NCBI GenBank assembly: GCA_905221605.1
Contig: CAJNDS010000447.1
Location: 888,889-952,888, forward strand
Direction of reading: 5' to 3'
DNA from: Symbiodinium natans
Lineage: Eukaryota; Sar; Dinophyceae; Suessiales; Symbiodiniaceae
Length of the DNA: 64,000 bases
The first letter of the stretch is position 1; each line of letters begins with the position of its first letter. Made by a program: the position numbers and the translations under genes. Of this stretch, positions 1 to 9,639 are shown in pieces. Under the pieces are notes generated by a model that was given only the letters and a program-made list of their open reading frames with translations, was not told the origin of the DNA and made no database searches.

Positions 1-18
1 AACAATCCAGTACTACGC

Positions 19-3000
19 TCATAGCTGCAAGCCCGCCAACAAGTTGCGAGCAATCTGGCAGATGGCTGCCACATAGTGGACATGAGCATTGACAGATGAA
101 CGACTGTTCAGAACCAAGCTGGGGTCAAAGATCCAGCGAAGCAACTCATCATCTCCAAACTGAGGAACGCGCTGTAACCCCAGACGAGTGAGCCAGTGAC
201 GCCGTTGCGAGGCCAGCAATGGACAAGCTCGAATTGCGTGAAGCAGGTTGCACTGGTCACCACAAAGGCACAGAGAGTCCGTCCTGTGCGAATGACGGGC
301 GCTCCTACCATCCGTAAATGGGTGATGGCCACACCGGGCCAGGGTCCACTCTCGGACTGCGGAGATGGGGAGCCCGGAGGAGTGTATGCTGACCAGGCAA
401 TGCAATCGAGGCTGATAGACCGCATAATTGGCCAGCGAAGGTACTGCCAGCAATTCTGCGCGGTAACTCGCATGGGCACGTTGCTGCAAGGTCTGTACAA
501 CCTGATGCCTAGTCCACTGCCAGACACGTCGAAGACCCGATCCCGGGAGCACCCCGTACGATGCCGGAGACATGACGCCATCCTGATGCAAGGTCTGGGC
601 GGTCTCATATGCCCAAGAGCCTGGTCGACTCAGGGCAAAATTGAAGACGCGTGCTGCCAAGCCTCTGCGGACGTCGCGCGTGCTTGTGGCAGAAAGTCTG
701 CCAAAAAGACCAAACTGCAGGCGCTTAACCTGAAACAGAAAGGGTGCCCAGCCAAGCTCACCAAGGACTGCTGCCCCCGGTGCACCACTGGGCCATTGCA
801 GCAAACGTCTCCCCCACTGGCGGATGACCTTGTCCAAGCGAGCAATCGTCGCTGAATCAAGGAACTGTGTGCCATACAGCGTGGAAGGCAAAACATAGGT
901 TTGGAATAGAGCATTGCGGAATCCTGTGTGTAGCTGGCGATTCTCGGCCCAACCCAAAAACTGGTAAAAGCGGCGAGTACTTTTAACTATGAGCCGAGTC
1001 TCATGTTGACGCCATTTTCGAGAGGCTGCGAATGTAACACCCAGGTAGGTGTAGTGTGGCACGCACGGGACGGCACAACCCTGCAAGGAAAAGTGGAAGT
1101 TCAGGAGCCTGGACCCAACAACCATCACAGCTGTTTTTTCGGGACCAATCCCAAAAGAGAAACGCCACCGTGCGCCCCAGTTGCCGATAGCATCTAAGGC
1201 ACGTTGCAAGGTCGCTGCATCATCTGCCAAGATTACCAGATCATCAGCGTACAGAAGAAGTGTCACGCGAGGGGCGCTTGGGCCAGGGCCCAACGCAACG
1301 CCCGGACATACTGCACGCACAGCATCGGCAATACCATTGAACAAGATGTTGAAAAGCAGCGGACCTAAGACGCTCCCTTGACGCACGCCGGCCGTTTCTG
1401 TCCAAGGCTGCGAAGTCAGACCATTCACACGGACTCGAGCTGTGGTTTCACAAAGGAGGTCTGCAATTACCGACCACATCGAACCACTAACGCCGGTCTC
1501 CGCAAGCCTAACTAACACCGCATCCCTCCATGCAACATCAAAAGCTTTGCGTACATCCACGAAAGCACAGAAGGTACGCTTCCTGGCACGCAGCCTGAGC
1601 GTCTCGGCCAAGGTGTAGATTTGCTCCTCGGCCCCCCAGCGAAACCCGGCTTGACACTCATCGAGTTGCGGGTCGACCCTGGGAAGCAGCCGCGCCAGCA
1701 ACAAACGCTCGAAGATTTTGAGGCTGCAACAAAGGAGGCTGATGGGACGATAATTATTGAAATCGTCAGCAGGGCCGCCTTTGTGCAGCGGGCTCACACG
1801 GGCTGAACGCCAAATCGACGGGACAACTGCCCAATGACGCACCAATTCAAAAAACGTCAAAAGAGCCGAAGAAAGGACATCGTCCTTGACAGCAAAAAAC
1901 TCATATGGCAATCCATCCGGGCCTGGAGCTCGATGAGACGGAAGCTGAGATAGAACATGCTGCAGTTCGGCAGCGCTGAGCGGAAGATCCAAAGGGCCGG
2001 ACAGAGAGGCCATATCCCGCCTCAGAGCCGCAGCGCGGGACGTGATGTCTGAGGATGCTGCAGCCGAAGCAGAATCAGTTGCTACGTCAGCCCGGAGCCG
2101 GCCATCGCAAACAGATGGCACATTGCGAAAGTGATCACGCCATGCGGCGAAACATTGGTCACCTTCCAACCGATGGCCCGCCGATCTCATCGAACGCGGC
2201 AGGCCACCGTGACTCTGGCCCATCTGCGTACGCACATTACGAGCAGCCAACCGCGGATTGGACCGTGACAGACCTTCTTGTCGACTGAGCCAGGAAGACC
2301 AAAATGACGATTTCTTGCGACGAACCAGATGATGAAACTCCAGTCGTTTCTGGCGGAAGGTTTCACGGGCACTGGACGTCTGCTCACGTCGCCACTGTCG
2401 CCAAGCCGCATTGCGAGCGACAAGGAGTTCGTAGCAAGCGTCATCCCACCAATCCGGCTGCGGACGCCGGTTGCCACCAGAACGACTAGAAGCGTGGGGC
2501 TCTGCGGCTTGCCAAACTATAGCGACAAATTCGGCATACAGCAGGTCCAGCACGCCACGCCTTTCAGGAAGGGGGAGGGGCTGACCCTGACGCAAATTCA
2601 AAACCTTGGATGCCCATTGCAACAGTTGCGGATGCAAATCTTGGACGACTGAGTGCCAGTTCCGCACACGCGGCCAGGGCTTAGGAACAACATCATCCGC
2701 CTCCGGAGGCACAGCAATTTTGAAGGTGATGAGCTTGTGATCGCTTCCCACAATCGGGTGACACGAGTCACGTTGACAACCGCACGTGTCCCCATCATGC
2801 ACGACAATGTCAACAACATCAAGCGGACGTGAAACAAGAACAATGTCAATGCACGAGCCGGACCTATGCGTAGAGACGCGTGGTGGATTTGCAATGCGGA
2901 GACCAAAATCATGACAAAGGGCGCGTATCAAATCACGCAGCTGGGGTTCATTAGACCTTTCACGCTCGGGGCCCATAACTTCCGCAAGATACACGTTGCA

Positions 3001-3444
3001 ATCACCTGCAAGCACCAGATTCGCATGAGGGTGGTGCCGCAAAGCGTCCTGAATGGAGGCACGAAACCTACTCCAGAAGTCGATGCGTGTGGGAAGCGGC
3101 ACACCCACGTGCGGCGCATAAAAACTACACAGCAAAAGCGCGGGAGCATTTTGAGATGACGCAATGCATCGCCAACGAATGCGATGGTAAGAAGTGTCTA
3201 CATTGAGTGACCACGATGTGGAACCTTGATGAACAAGAAAGCCTGCCTCACAGCCACCAATATCAGAAGGGCCATCATACTGATACGGCTGATCGACTGG
3301 CAAGGCGCCCCCATTGACTGCCCAAGTTTCTTGTAGGCACACGCAATCCACGTCATGAGCACGCAAGATTCCAACAAACCCATGAAAACCCGCATGCTCT
3401 GATCCACTGGGCGCCCAAAAGCGATTGGCGTTCAGTAAAGCCAC
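19..3444 (-). CDS. LINE ORF2: endonuclease / reverse transcriptase
   Basis: Pol protein of a non-LTR retrotransposon, about 1141 residues, which nicks target DNA and reverse-transcribes the element RNA there. The N-terminal 240 residues are an APE-type endonuclease: QETW (E39), GDCN (D148), SGSCIDIV near 197 and SDH at 234-236. The reverse transcriptase follows: APGPDGLPYEF near 507, YRPISL near 565, FVDVRKAFD near 628, GVRQGSVLGPLLFN near 686 and catalytic YADD at 732-735. Near the C-terminus a CxC...C...H...C cluster resembles the LINE zinc knuckle. The frame is intact throughout. No ATG lies at the start: the first usable codon is GTG at 3444, two bases after the ORF1 stop, and the frame is open upstream of it, so translation by termination-reinitiation is an inference. 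The 3' UTR would lie left of the window. Family assignment is secure. Confidence 0.95.
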   Translation of the reverse strand: MALLNANRFWAPSGSEHAGFHGFVGILRAHDVDCVCLQETWAVNGGALPVDQPYQYDGPSDIGGCEAGFLVHQGSTSWSLNVDTSYHRIRWRCIASSQNAPALLLCSFYAPHVGVPLPTRIDFWSRFRASIQDALRHHPHANLVLAGDCNVYLAEVMGPERERSNEPQLRDLIRALCHDFGLRIANPPRVSTHRSGSCIDIVLVSRPLDVVDIVVHDGDTCGCQRDSCHPIVGSDHKLITFKIAVPPEADDVVPKPWPRVRNWHSVVQDLHPQLLQWASKVLNLRQGQPLPLPERRGVLDLLYAEFVAIVWQAAEPHASSRSGGNRRPQPDWWDDACYELLVARNAAWRQWRREQTSSARETFRQKRLEFHHLVRRKKSSFWSSWLSRQEGLSRSNPRLAARNVRTQMGQSHGGLPRSMRSAGHRLEGDQCFAAWRDHFRNVPSVCDGRLRADVATDSASAAASSDITSRAAALRRDMASLSGPLDLPLSAAELQHVLSQLPSHRAPGPDGLPYEFFAVKDDVLSSALLTFFELVRHWAVVPSIWRSARVSPLHKGGPADDFNNYRPISLLCCSLKIFERLLLARLLPRVDPQLDECQAGFRWGAEEQIYTLAETLRLRARKRTFCAFVDVRKAFDVAWRDAVLVRLAETGVSGSMWSVIADLLCETTARVRVNGLTSQPWTETAGVRQGSVLGPLLFNILFNGIADAVRAVCPGVALGPGPSAPRVTLLLYADDLVILADDAATLQRALDAIGNWGARWRFSFGIGPEKTAVMVVGSRLLNFHFSLQGCAVPCVPHYTYLGVTFAASRKWRQHETRLIVKSTRRFYQFLGWAENRQLHTGFRNALFQTYVLPSTLYGTQFLDSATIARLDKVIRQWGRRLLQWPSGAPGAAVLGELGWAPFLFQVKRLQFGLFGRLSATSTRDVRRGLAARVFNFALSRPGSWAYETAQTLHQDGVMSPASYGVLPGSGLRRVWQWTRHQVVQTLQQRAHASYRAELLAVPSLANYAVYQPRLHCLVSIHSSGLPISAVREWTLARCGHHPFTDGRSARHSHRTDSLCLCGDQCNLLHAIRACPLLASQRRHWLTRLGLQRVPQFGDDELLRWIFDPSLVLNSRSSVNAHVHYVAAICQIARNLLAGLQL

Positions 3445-3446
3445 GC

Positions 3447-5591
3447 TTATGTGGCTCGGTCCCCGCCGTGCTGGCGATGACGGCGAGGACCGCGAACGTT
3501 TCCCGTGTTGGCGACCCTTGAACGGAGCGCGTGAGCCGAGGCTTGCAAATCGGGGGGCAAGGCGTGGTCAGGCGGAAGATTCCCGCACGCTTCAGTCAAA
3601 AACTCACCTAACGGATCAGCCGTGGGAGAATGTCGAAGAGACCGAGGACCCGAGCCTCCGCCTGCGCAGCATCGCCGGTTCAAGCAGTGATCAGGGCAAT
3701 ATCCTGTACGGCACGATGCCGCAGGTTGGTTGTGGCAATCCATGCAATCCCTACGGCGACAACGAGCAGAACGCACAGAGTCGTGGGGCGCCGCTGCTCG
3801 TGCGTTGCGACAGCTGCATCGTGGGCTTGTGCAATGTTCCGGACAGAAACCTGTAGCGCACGCAACATCAACAACGTTATGACAAGATCGGTTCCTGCAA
3901 GTGCGAGATCTTGCAACATCCCCTGTTCCATTTCGCGGTTGCCGTGGAACGGGAGGGTCATTATTATGACATGCGTGGACACCCACATGACACGGGCACG
4001 CTCGACTACGGCAGTGGTGCGGGCAAAAACCCGTCTGACAATGTTGGTCTACAAGACGGCGGCACTGCATGTTTCGACACGTGCGACCTGGCACGGGCAC
4101 GCGGGTGCCCGCAGCAGGGGGCGGGGGATCACGAGAGCGGCGTGCACAACAAGAACAACGTGAACTGGTGCAATGAGCAGTGCAAAAACCTGTACGACAT
4201 GTAGGTAGAACAAAGGCAGTACAACTCATATGCCTGCAAGCCCGTGCTCTGGAGGACACAGCCGGCTGCCACGAACCGTCTCTCGCGACATGCTCTGTGC
4301 AACTGCCACAAGAACATCGCCGACTCACACAATGGTTTGGACAGTATCCAGTCACACAGGAGGCTGAAATCAGATTAGCACAACCAGAACGTCTACAAAC
4401 AGGGGCCGATGACTGGCACGCATGTCCTGCTGGGCCATGTGAGCCTCTATGCACACGACAATGCCCAGAATCACAATGATCCGCACAACGCCGGGCCACA
4501 CAACGGGGAGACATCAAGTTTTGGCAACCGCGCTGCACACAACCGTCGCCGTGCACACTGCACTGATGAACAGCGCATTCCTGACTCACACAATGCTGAA
4601 TGCACATGTTTGAGATACACCCGGGTGTATTTAACTGGGGACACTGGGCAAAGGAGCAATGGCTGCGGTTATGGTTCACAGGATCAACCATCGGAACGAA
4701 GCGGTCCCGAATTTCCAATAAAAGCTCCTGCATGCGCCCTTGGTGCTCCACCAGTTGCCCAACTAACTGCGACAACAATGCCCAGTGAGAGTTGGCCGAA
4801 GGCACTCCAGCCGCAGCCGTAGCATTTTCATCACCGGACGACACCACTGGGGGACACAGGACTTCAGCAGGCGCGTGTGGATCACAACCCGGAATTGTTG
4901 CAACTGTTGGCGCAGCAGGCCCACCAGCACGAGTTGCCAAACAAGCAGCCGGAGTTGGCGGGCCTGCAGGATGTGCCTCAGAACACGGAACCGAATCAGC
5001 TGAGGAAGGGACATTGGAAACAGAACTGGGAACAGGACCGTCCAAAATAAGCGGACGCGGCACATGAAACTCTGCGCCGGGCCGTCGATCAGGACAAGCA
5101 TCCAAAGACACGTACGTCCAAGGCTCGAAGAGAGGCAACAACATTTGACGGGTCGCCTGTTCCTCCCCATGGACGTAAACTTTCATTTGAGCTACATGGT
5201 ACAGAACTCCACATCTAATCCGACAAGGTCTGCCGGACTCAAAACGACTGGGTTCACTAATGCGTAGCCACACTCCCCATGATGTTGGGCCTTCAATACG
5301 CAAGTTTGGCTGGCCGATGTCATCAAAAGCATGTGCGTCAATCATGCTTTGTACACGCTGAATATATTCATCTCGCGGAAGGCACAAAAACCGTGTGAAA
5401 TGGGTGAGTTGCGGAGCGGCGCCCGCGGCAGTGGACGCTGGAGCATCGCAAACGCTAGAACCTGCAGCACGCGGCCCCGAGCGATTCTGGACGACAGGTT
5501 CCACTACTTGCGGCACGTCGCCAGCACCACAACCCGCATCATGCCGCCCCGAAAAATTCTGAACAGCAACCTGATCTGCGGCGGGCCACAC
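3447..5591 (-). CDS. LINE ORF1: coiled-coil and Cys-repeat protein
   Basis: A 714-residue reading frame directly upstream of ORF2 in the same orientation, ending TAA two bases before it, so it takes the ORF1 (RNA-binding/nucleocapsid) position. Residues about 268-298 form a short amphipathic, coiled-coil-like helix. From about 312 to 642 there are seven Cys-rich modules starting near 312, 351, 399, 452, 505, 565 and 611. The best-kept ones follow C-x4-C-x7-C-x4-C-x2-H-C-x4-C-x-C, with a recurrent TGFCPxHC core. Such spacing suggests metal binding. This is not the CCHC knuckle or RRM usual for LINE ORF1; I do not recognise a named family. The N-terminus probably continues in another frame (see 5592-5947). 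The function as an RNA chaperone is inferred from position only. Confidence 0.8.
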   Translation of the reverse strand: MWPAADQVAVQNFSGRHDAGCGAGDVPQVVEPVVQNRSGPRAAGSSVCDAPASTAAGAAPQLTHFTRFLCLPRDEYIQRVQSMIDAHAFDDIGQPNLRIEGPTSWGVWLRISEPSRFESGRPCRIRCGVLYHVAQMKVYVHGEEQATRQMLLPLFEPWTYVSLDACPDRRPGAEFHVPRPLILDGPVPSSVSNVPSSADSVPCSEAHPAGPPTPAACLATRAGGPAAPTVATIPGCDPHAPAEVLCPPVVSSGDENATAAAGVPSANSHWALLSQLVGQLVEHQGRMQELLLEIRDRFVPMVDPVNHNRSHCSFAQCPQLNTPGCISNMCIQHCVSQECAVHQCSVHGDGCVQRGCQNLMSPRCVARRCADHCDSGHCRVHRGSHGPAGHACQSSAPVCRRSGCANLISASCVTGYCPNHCVSRRCSCGSCTEHVARDGSWQPAVSSRARACRHMSCTAFVLPTCRTGFCTAHCTSSRCSCCARRSRDPPPPAAGTRVPVPGRTCRNMQCRRLVDQHCQTGFCPHHCRSRACPCHVGVHACHNNDPPVPRQPRNGTGDVARSRTCRNRSCHNVVDVACATGFCPEHCTSPRCSCRNARAAAPHDSVRSARCRRRDCMDCHNQPAASCRTGYCPDHCLNRRCCAGGGSGPRSLRHSPTADPLGEFLTEACGNLPPDHALPPDLQASAHALRSRVANTGNVRGPRRHRQHGGDRAT

Positions 5592-5947
5592 GCACTGACC
5601 ACACGCGACAAAGCGACAACCCCGAGGACAACGAATGTATTCGGTTCCACGTGCAACTCTATTGTTGCATACACAACATCGCCGCTGAGCTCCAAATCGG
5701 GAAGCGGTATGACGCGAATGGTGTACCTTGGGGCCTCCGTTTTGTCCGGGTGATGGGCAAGAAGAGCTCGCCTCTTGTAGCTCTTCAAGGCTTCGGTGTC
5801 CACCGTCTCCAAGGGCACCTCGATGGCAAGAACCCTGAGGGCAAGGGTCTTTCTTTTGCTGGCCGGTGACGGGTCATTCGAGCTGACCGGAGGCATGGCG
5901 AGTGCGAGCCTTTGTGAAGTGTCCCCGAGCAACTCCGGCAAAGCCAA
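5592..5947 (-). pseudogene. Frame-shifted N-terminal part of LINE ORF1 with J-domain-like segment
   Basis: An open frame runs from an ATG at 5947 and stops near 5504, overlapping the 5' part of ORF1 in a different frame. Residues 50-69 read like helix II of a DnaJ J-domain followed by the HPD loop (ALKSYKRRALLAHHPDK), with HPDK at 5741-5752. Helix III is not evident. Downstream the peptide continues with an E/V/L-rich beta-like segment. The 714-residue ORF1 frame begins where this frame is still open, so the natural reading is one ORF1 whose N-terminus and body are separated by a frameshift near 5600. Whether the shift is a mutation, an assembly error or programmed cannot be told here. Confidence 0.5.
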
Positions 5948-5984
5948 GAAAACTCACCGGGTCAAAGGCAAGTTCAAACGTGGT

Positions 5985-6405
5985 CTGCACCTTTTGAACT
6001 TGAGAAGAGGTGCCCGTCTGCATATCTGAAACTTGTAGAAACGGTGCCCGTCTGCATCTCTTAAACTTGTAGAAGAGGTGCCCGTCTCCATCTCTTAAAC
6101 TTGTAGAAGAGGTGCCCGCTTGCATCTCTTAAACTTGTAGAACAGGTGCCCGTCTGCAACTCTTAAACTTGCACAGGTGCCCGTCTGCAGCTCTTAAACT
6201 TGTAGAAGAGGTGCCCGTCTGCACCTCTTAAACTTGTAGAACAGGTGCCCGTCTGCATCTCTTAAACTTGTAGAAGAGGTGCCCGTCTGAATCTCTTAAA
6301 CTTGTAGAGCAGGTGCAGGTCTGCACCTCTTAAACTTGTAGAACAGGTGCCCGTCTGTATCTCTTAAACTTGTAGAAGAAGTGCCCGTCTGCATCTCTTA
6401 GGCTA
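5985..6405. repeat. 34-bp minisatellite, left block
   Basis: About a dozen imperfect copies of a roughly 34-bp unit with core CTCTTAAACTTGTAGAAGAGG and GTGCCCGTCTGCA. Variation is mostly single-base (GAACAGG for GAAGAGG, CTGAA for CTGCA) with occasional shortened units. It begins immediately upstream of the 5' end of the minus-strand LINE coding region and continues on the far side of the telomere-like array, so the telomeric repeats interrupt one satellite block. No cas-like gene lies near and there are no unique spacers, so it is not a CRISPR array. Confidence 0.9.
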
Positions 6406-6411
6406 GGGTTT

Positions 6412-6680
6412 AGGCTTTGGGTTTAGGGTTTAGGGTTTAGGGTTTAGGGTTTAGGGTTTAGGGTTTAGGGTTTAGGGTTTAGGGTTTAGGGTTTAGGGTT
6501 TAGGGTTTAGGGTTTAGGGTTTAGGGTTTAGGGTTTTCGGTTTAGGGTTTTCGGTTTAGGGTTTTCGGTTTAGGGTTTAGGGTTTAGGGTTTAGGGTTTA
6601 GGGTTTAGGGTTTAGGGTTTAGGGTTCAGGGTTTAGGGTTCAGGGTTTAGGGTTTAGGGTTTAGGGTTTAGGGTTCCCGT
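6412..6680 (+). repeat. Interstitial telomere-type (TTTAGGG)n array
   Basis: About 35 tandem heptamers, mostly perfect TTTAGGG with interspersed variants (TTTCGG, TTCAGGG). TTTAGGG is the plant-type telomere repeat also reported from dinoflagellates. It sits inside the 34-bp minisatellite, which suggests a former subtelomere, a telomere fusion, or telomere DNA inserted at a break. G-rich strand is plus. Confidence 0.95.
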
Positions 6681-7195
6681 CTCCACGTCTTAAACTTGTA
6701 GAAGAGGTGCCCGCTTGCATCTCTTAAACTTGTAGAAAAGGTGCCCGTCTGCAACTCTTAAACTTGTACAGGTGCCCGTCTGCAGCTCTTAAACTTGTAG
6801 AAGAGGTGCCCGTCTGCACGTCTTAAACTTGTAGAACAAGTGCCCGTCTGTATCTCTTAAACTTGTAGAAGGGGTGCCCGTCTGAATCTCTTAAACTTGT
6901 AGAACAGGTGCAGGTCTGCACCTCTTAAACTTGTAGAACAGGTGCCCGTCTGTATCTCTTAAACGTGTAAGAAGTGCCCGTCTGTATCTCCTAAACTTGT
7001 AGAAAAGGTGCCCGCCCGTCTGTATCTCTTAAACTTGTAGAAGAGGTGCCCGCTTGCATCTCTTAAACTTGCACAAGAGGTGCCCGTTGCATCTCTTAAA
7101 CTTGCAGAAGAGATGCCCGTCTATCTCTCAAACTTGCAGAAGAGGTGCCCGTTTGCAACTCTAAAACTTGTAGAAGACGTGCCCGTCTGTAGCAT
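6681..7195. repeat. 34-bp minisatellite, right block
   Basis: The same unit as at 5985-6405 resumes in the same orientation directly after the telomere-type array, about 15 copies. The last copies (7080-7190) are more diverged and shorter, as expected at an array edge. From 7200 to 7500 the sequence becomes non-repetitive apart from a short duplicated GATGCYCATGATGCT; no gene seen there. Confidence 0.88.
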
Positions 7196-7512
7196 TTTAG
7201 GGATTTGGGTACATCTGAAAAATTGGAAGCCCTGGGGAAGTTTCGTGGCTTGGAACATCTCTCCGCCCTAAGCCCTTGCATGCATGTCGTCGTGATTTTC
7301 GCGCGGGGAAGGCCAGGATGTCTTTTTAAAAAAAATGGACATGTGGTTTGCAGAGCACTTGATGCCCATGATGCTTGGGATTGCAAAGCACTTGATGCTC
7401 ATGATGCTATACCTTGGTTTTCTTTTTGGAACGATACAGACTTGATACCTTGACTTTCACTTGTGGCCGATACAAGATGGATACCTGGCTGTGTCACAAA
7501 ACTTGCCTCCGA

Positions 7513-7975
7513 ATGCAATGCACAATGCAATGCACAATGCAATGCACAATGCAATGCACAATGCAATGCACAATGCAATGCACAATGCAATGCACAATGC
7601 CCATGCACACTGCAATGCACAATGCAATGCACAATGCAATTCACAATGCAATGCACAATGCAATGCACAATGCAATGCACAATGCAATGCACAATGCAAT
7701 GCACAATGCCAATGCACAATGCAATGCACAATGCAATGCACAATGCAATGCACAATGCAATGCACAATGCAACGCACAATGCAATGCACAATGCAATGCC
7801 AATGCAATGCACAATGCAATGCACAATGCTAATGCACAATGCTAATGCACAATGCTAATGCACAATGCTAATGCACAATGCTAATCACAATGCTAATGCA
7901 CAATGCTAATGCACAATGCTAATGCACAATGCTAATGCACAATGCAATGCACAATGCATGCACAATGCAATGCAG
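7513..7975. repeat. 12-bp to 13-bp minisatellite (AATGCAATGCAC / AATGCTAATGCAC)
   Basis: From 7513 to about 7825 the unit is the 12-mer AATGCAATGCAC with rare substitutions. From about 7826 to 7940 it changes to the 13-mer AATGCTAATGCAC, then returns to the 12-mer. Because 12 is a multiple of three, long open frames (MHNA, MQCT or CNAQ repeats) appear on both strands; they are by-products of the repeat, not evidence of genes. Confidence 0.92.
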
Positions 7976-8082
7976 TAAAACTTACGATTTTTCGGTAAGA
8001 GAGGATTGGGGGAGCGAAAGGGCACCACACAAACCAAAAAGGAAGATTTAAAAAGAACACCACCAGCAACCAAAATGAAGAC

Positions 8083-8260
8083 TCAGAAGAACAGCAACTT
8101 GAACACAACAGATTTCACTCTTGAACAACTGGGCCCGGGGTTCGCCGCTTCGCCGACGCGTACGCCGTCGTAGGGGTGGGCGGGCGGCTCCGCGAACCAC
8201 GCAAGCACGCGGAAAATTTTTGTTTTGAGTCCCAGAAAGTCTACTACCCCGAGGAGAACA
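8083..8260 (-). pseudogene. Fragment with dinoflagellate retroelement motif VGEAANPGP
   Basis: A minus-strand frame carries the peptide YDGVRVGEAANPGPS (NPGP at 8131-8142). From memory, G-V-R-V/I-G-E-A-x-x-PGP is a recurrent signature near the N-terminus of predicted dinoflagellate retroelement proteins. The frame is short, and the RT remnant next to it lies on the other strand, so this is best read as a separate decayed retroelement 5' fragment. Confidence 0.45.
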
Positions 8261-8286
8261 TGACCTTTCAGTGAAGGAAGAAGGAG

Positions 8287-9550
8287 ATGCCGAGGCGAGA
8301 CGCCCAGGGAACGCTTGCAGCTGCCAACAGTTATACCACCCCAGCCCGGTGGCGCCAAGCCCTGGCCAGTGAAGAACTAGGCATCCATGCCGTTTCCGCT
8401 CACATGGTGTCGCCACAAGCGACGTTTTCCGCCGCCTTGTTTCGCGGGCCCTGGCCAAAACGCGTTGCAGGCGAGGCCGCGGATGCGCTGGCAGCGCATG
8501 TACGCACTGTCCTGGAACTGCGGGCCGACGCAGTCCTTGTGTCGCTCGATGGGCCGAGTGCCTGCGACACCATGTCCCGAGCATGTCCCCTTCGTGCGGC
8601 TTTTTTTTACGGCCAGCCATCAGCTCTTTGCTGGTGGGACAGTGAGGGCAATTACCGCACCGTCGCCCAAGGTGAAGGGCTGAGTGAAGGCAATTACCGC
8701 GCCGTCGCCCAAGGCGAAGAGCTGAGATAGCTGAGCAAGGTGCCCCGGCCCTCTTTGCCTTGGGGCAGCATGGGGCCCTGCTCAAAGCCGCCTCCGCCTT
8801 TCATGCGTCGGACAGCTTGCTCGCGTTCCTCGACGACTTGTATGTCCTCACGACGTGCGAGCGCGCAAGCGCCGCCCGCGACACAGTAGTTGGCGTCGTC
8901 GAGGCAGAATGTGGCACAGCCTCCAACGAAGGCAAAACACGAGTGTATAGCTGCGCCGGCGGTCCGCCTCTTCCCGGTGTAGCAGAGCTGGGGGCTGACG
9001 TGTGGCGCGGGCTCCAGCCACTGGAGGAACGTGGGCTGGTTGTGCTGGGCACCCCGCGTGGGCCACCCGCACTTCGTCGCAGCGTGGGCAGCACAGCGGA
9101 TAAGGACCGAGAGGGAACTGCTGCGCGGCGCGCGTGGCTTCTCCTCGTGAGCTGCGCACCGTCCCCCCACAGGTCGTGGCGCCTTATGCGCAGGCACATG
9201 ACGCGGCGTTCTGGGAGACGTTGGAGCTCTGCCTCGGCGGCGTGGCCACAGCGGACGTCGCTCACGCGCAAAACGTGGCAACCTTACCCGCAACCCTCGG
9301 CGGCCTGGGCTTGAGTTCTGCCGTTCGCACAGCGCCGGCCGGATACTGGGCTGCATGGGCTGACGCATTACCGGAGTTCCGCAAGCGCACCCCAGCCTTC
9401 GCCGATGCCTGCACGCGCTTGCTCGCTACAGGCGGTGGGCGAGCGCCGAGCCTCAGGAGCGCAGTTGAGGCACGCGAACTCCTTCGAGAAGATGGCGCGA
9501 GTGCGCTTTTTGGGAAGCAATCGGAGCAGACGCCCGTCCACCTCGCTTGA
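8287..9550 (+). pseudogene. Decayed non-LTR reverse transcriptase, plus strand
   Basis: Three overlapping plus-strand frames carry successive pieces of one RT: AVLVSLDGPSACDT (palm motif A, 8287-8730); DSLLAFLDDLYVLTT with FLDD in the YxDD position and SNEGKTRVYSCAGG after it (8760-9314); and a thumb/C-terminal piece LPATLGGLGLSSAVRTAPAGYWAAWAD (9134-9550). The pieces are in different frames, motif B is disrupted by an internal duplication around 8650-8710 (two copies of EGNYRxVAQGE), and no endonuclease is seen, so the copy is dead. The family differs from the LINE at 0-6 kb. Confidence 0.75.
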
Positions 9551-9639
9551 CCGATCAGCGCTTGGGCCTGGGTGACTGGCCACATGGATGGCAGTGCTGT
9601 GCATCGCGTATTCGAACCCTTTACTTTCGCGAACGCACG

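Noticed and set aside
5985..7195. CRISPR-like array of about 34-bp repeats
   Set aside because: Units are contiguous without unique spacers, no cas-like genes, and the genome is eukaryotic.
7399..7858. Six overlapping long reading frames rich in MHNA, MQCT and ALHC
   Set aside because: By-products of a 12-bp repeat that keeps all frames open.
8131..8160. A true 2A peptide
   Set aside because: Ends NPGP but lacks the D-V/I-E-x context needed for skipping.
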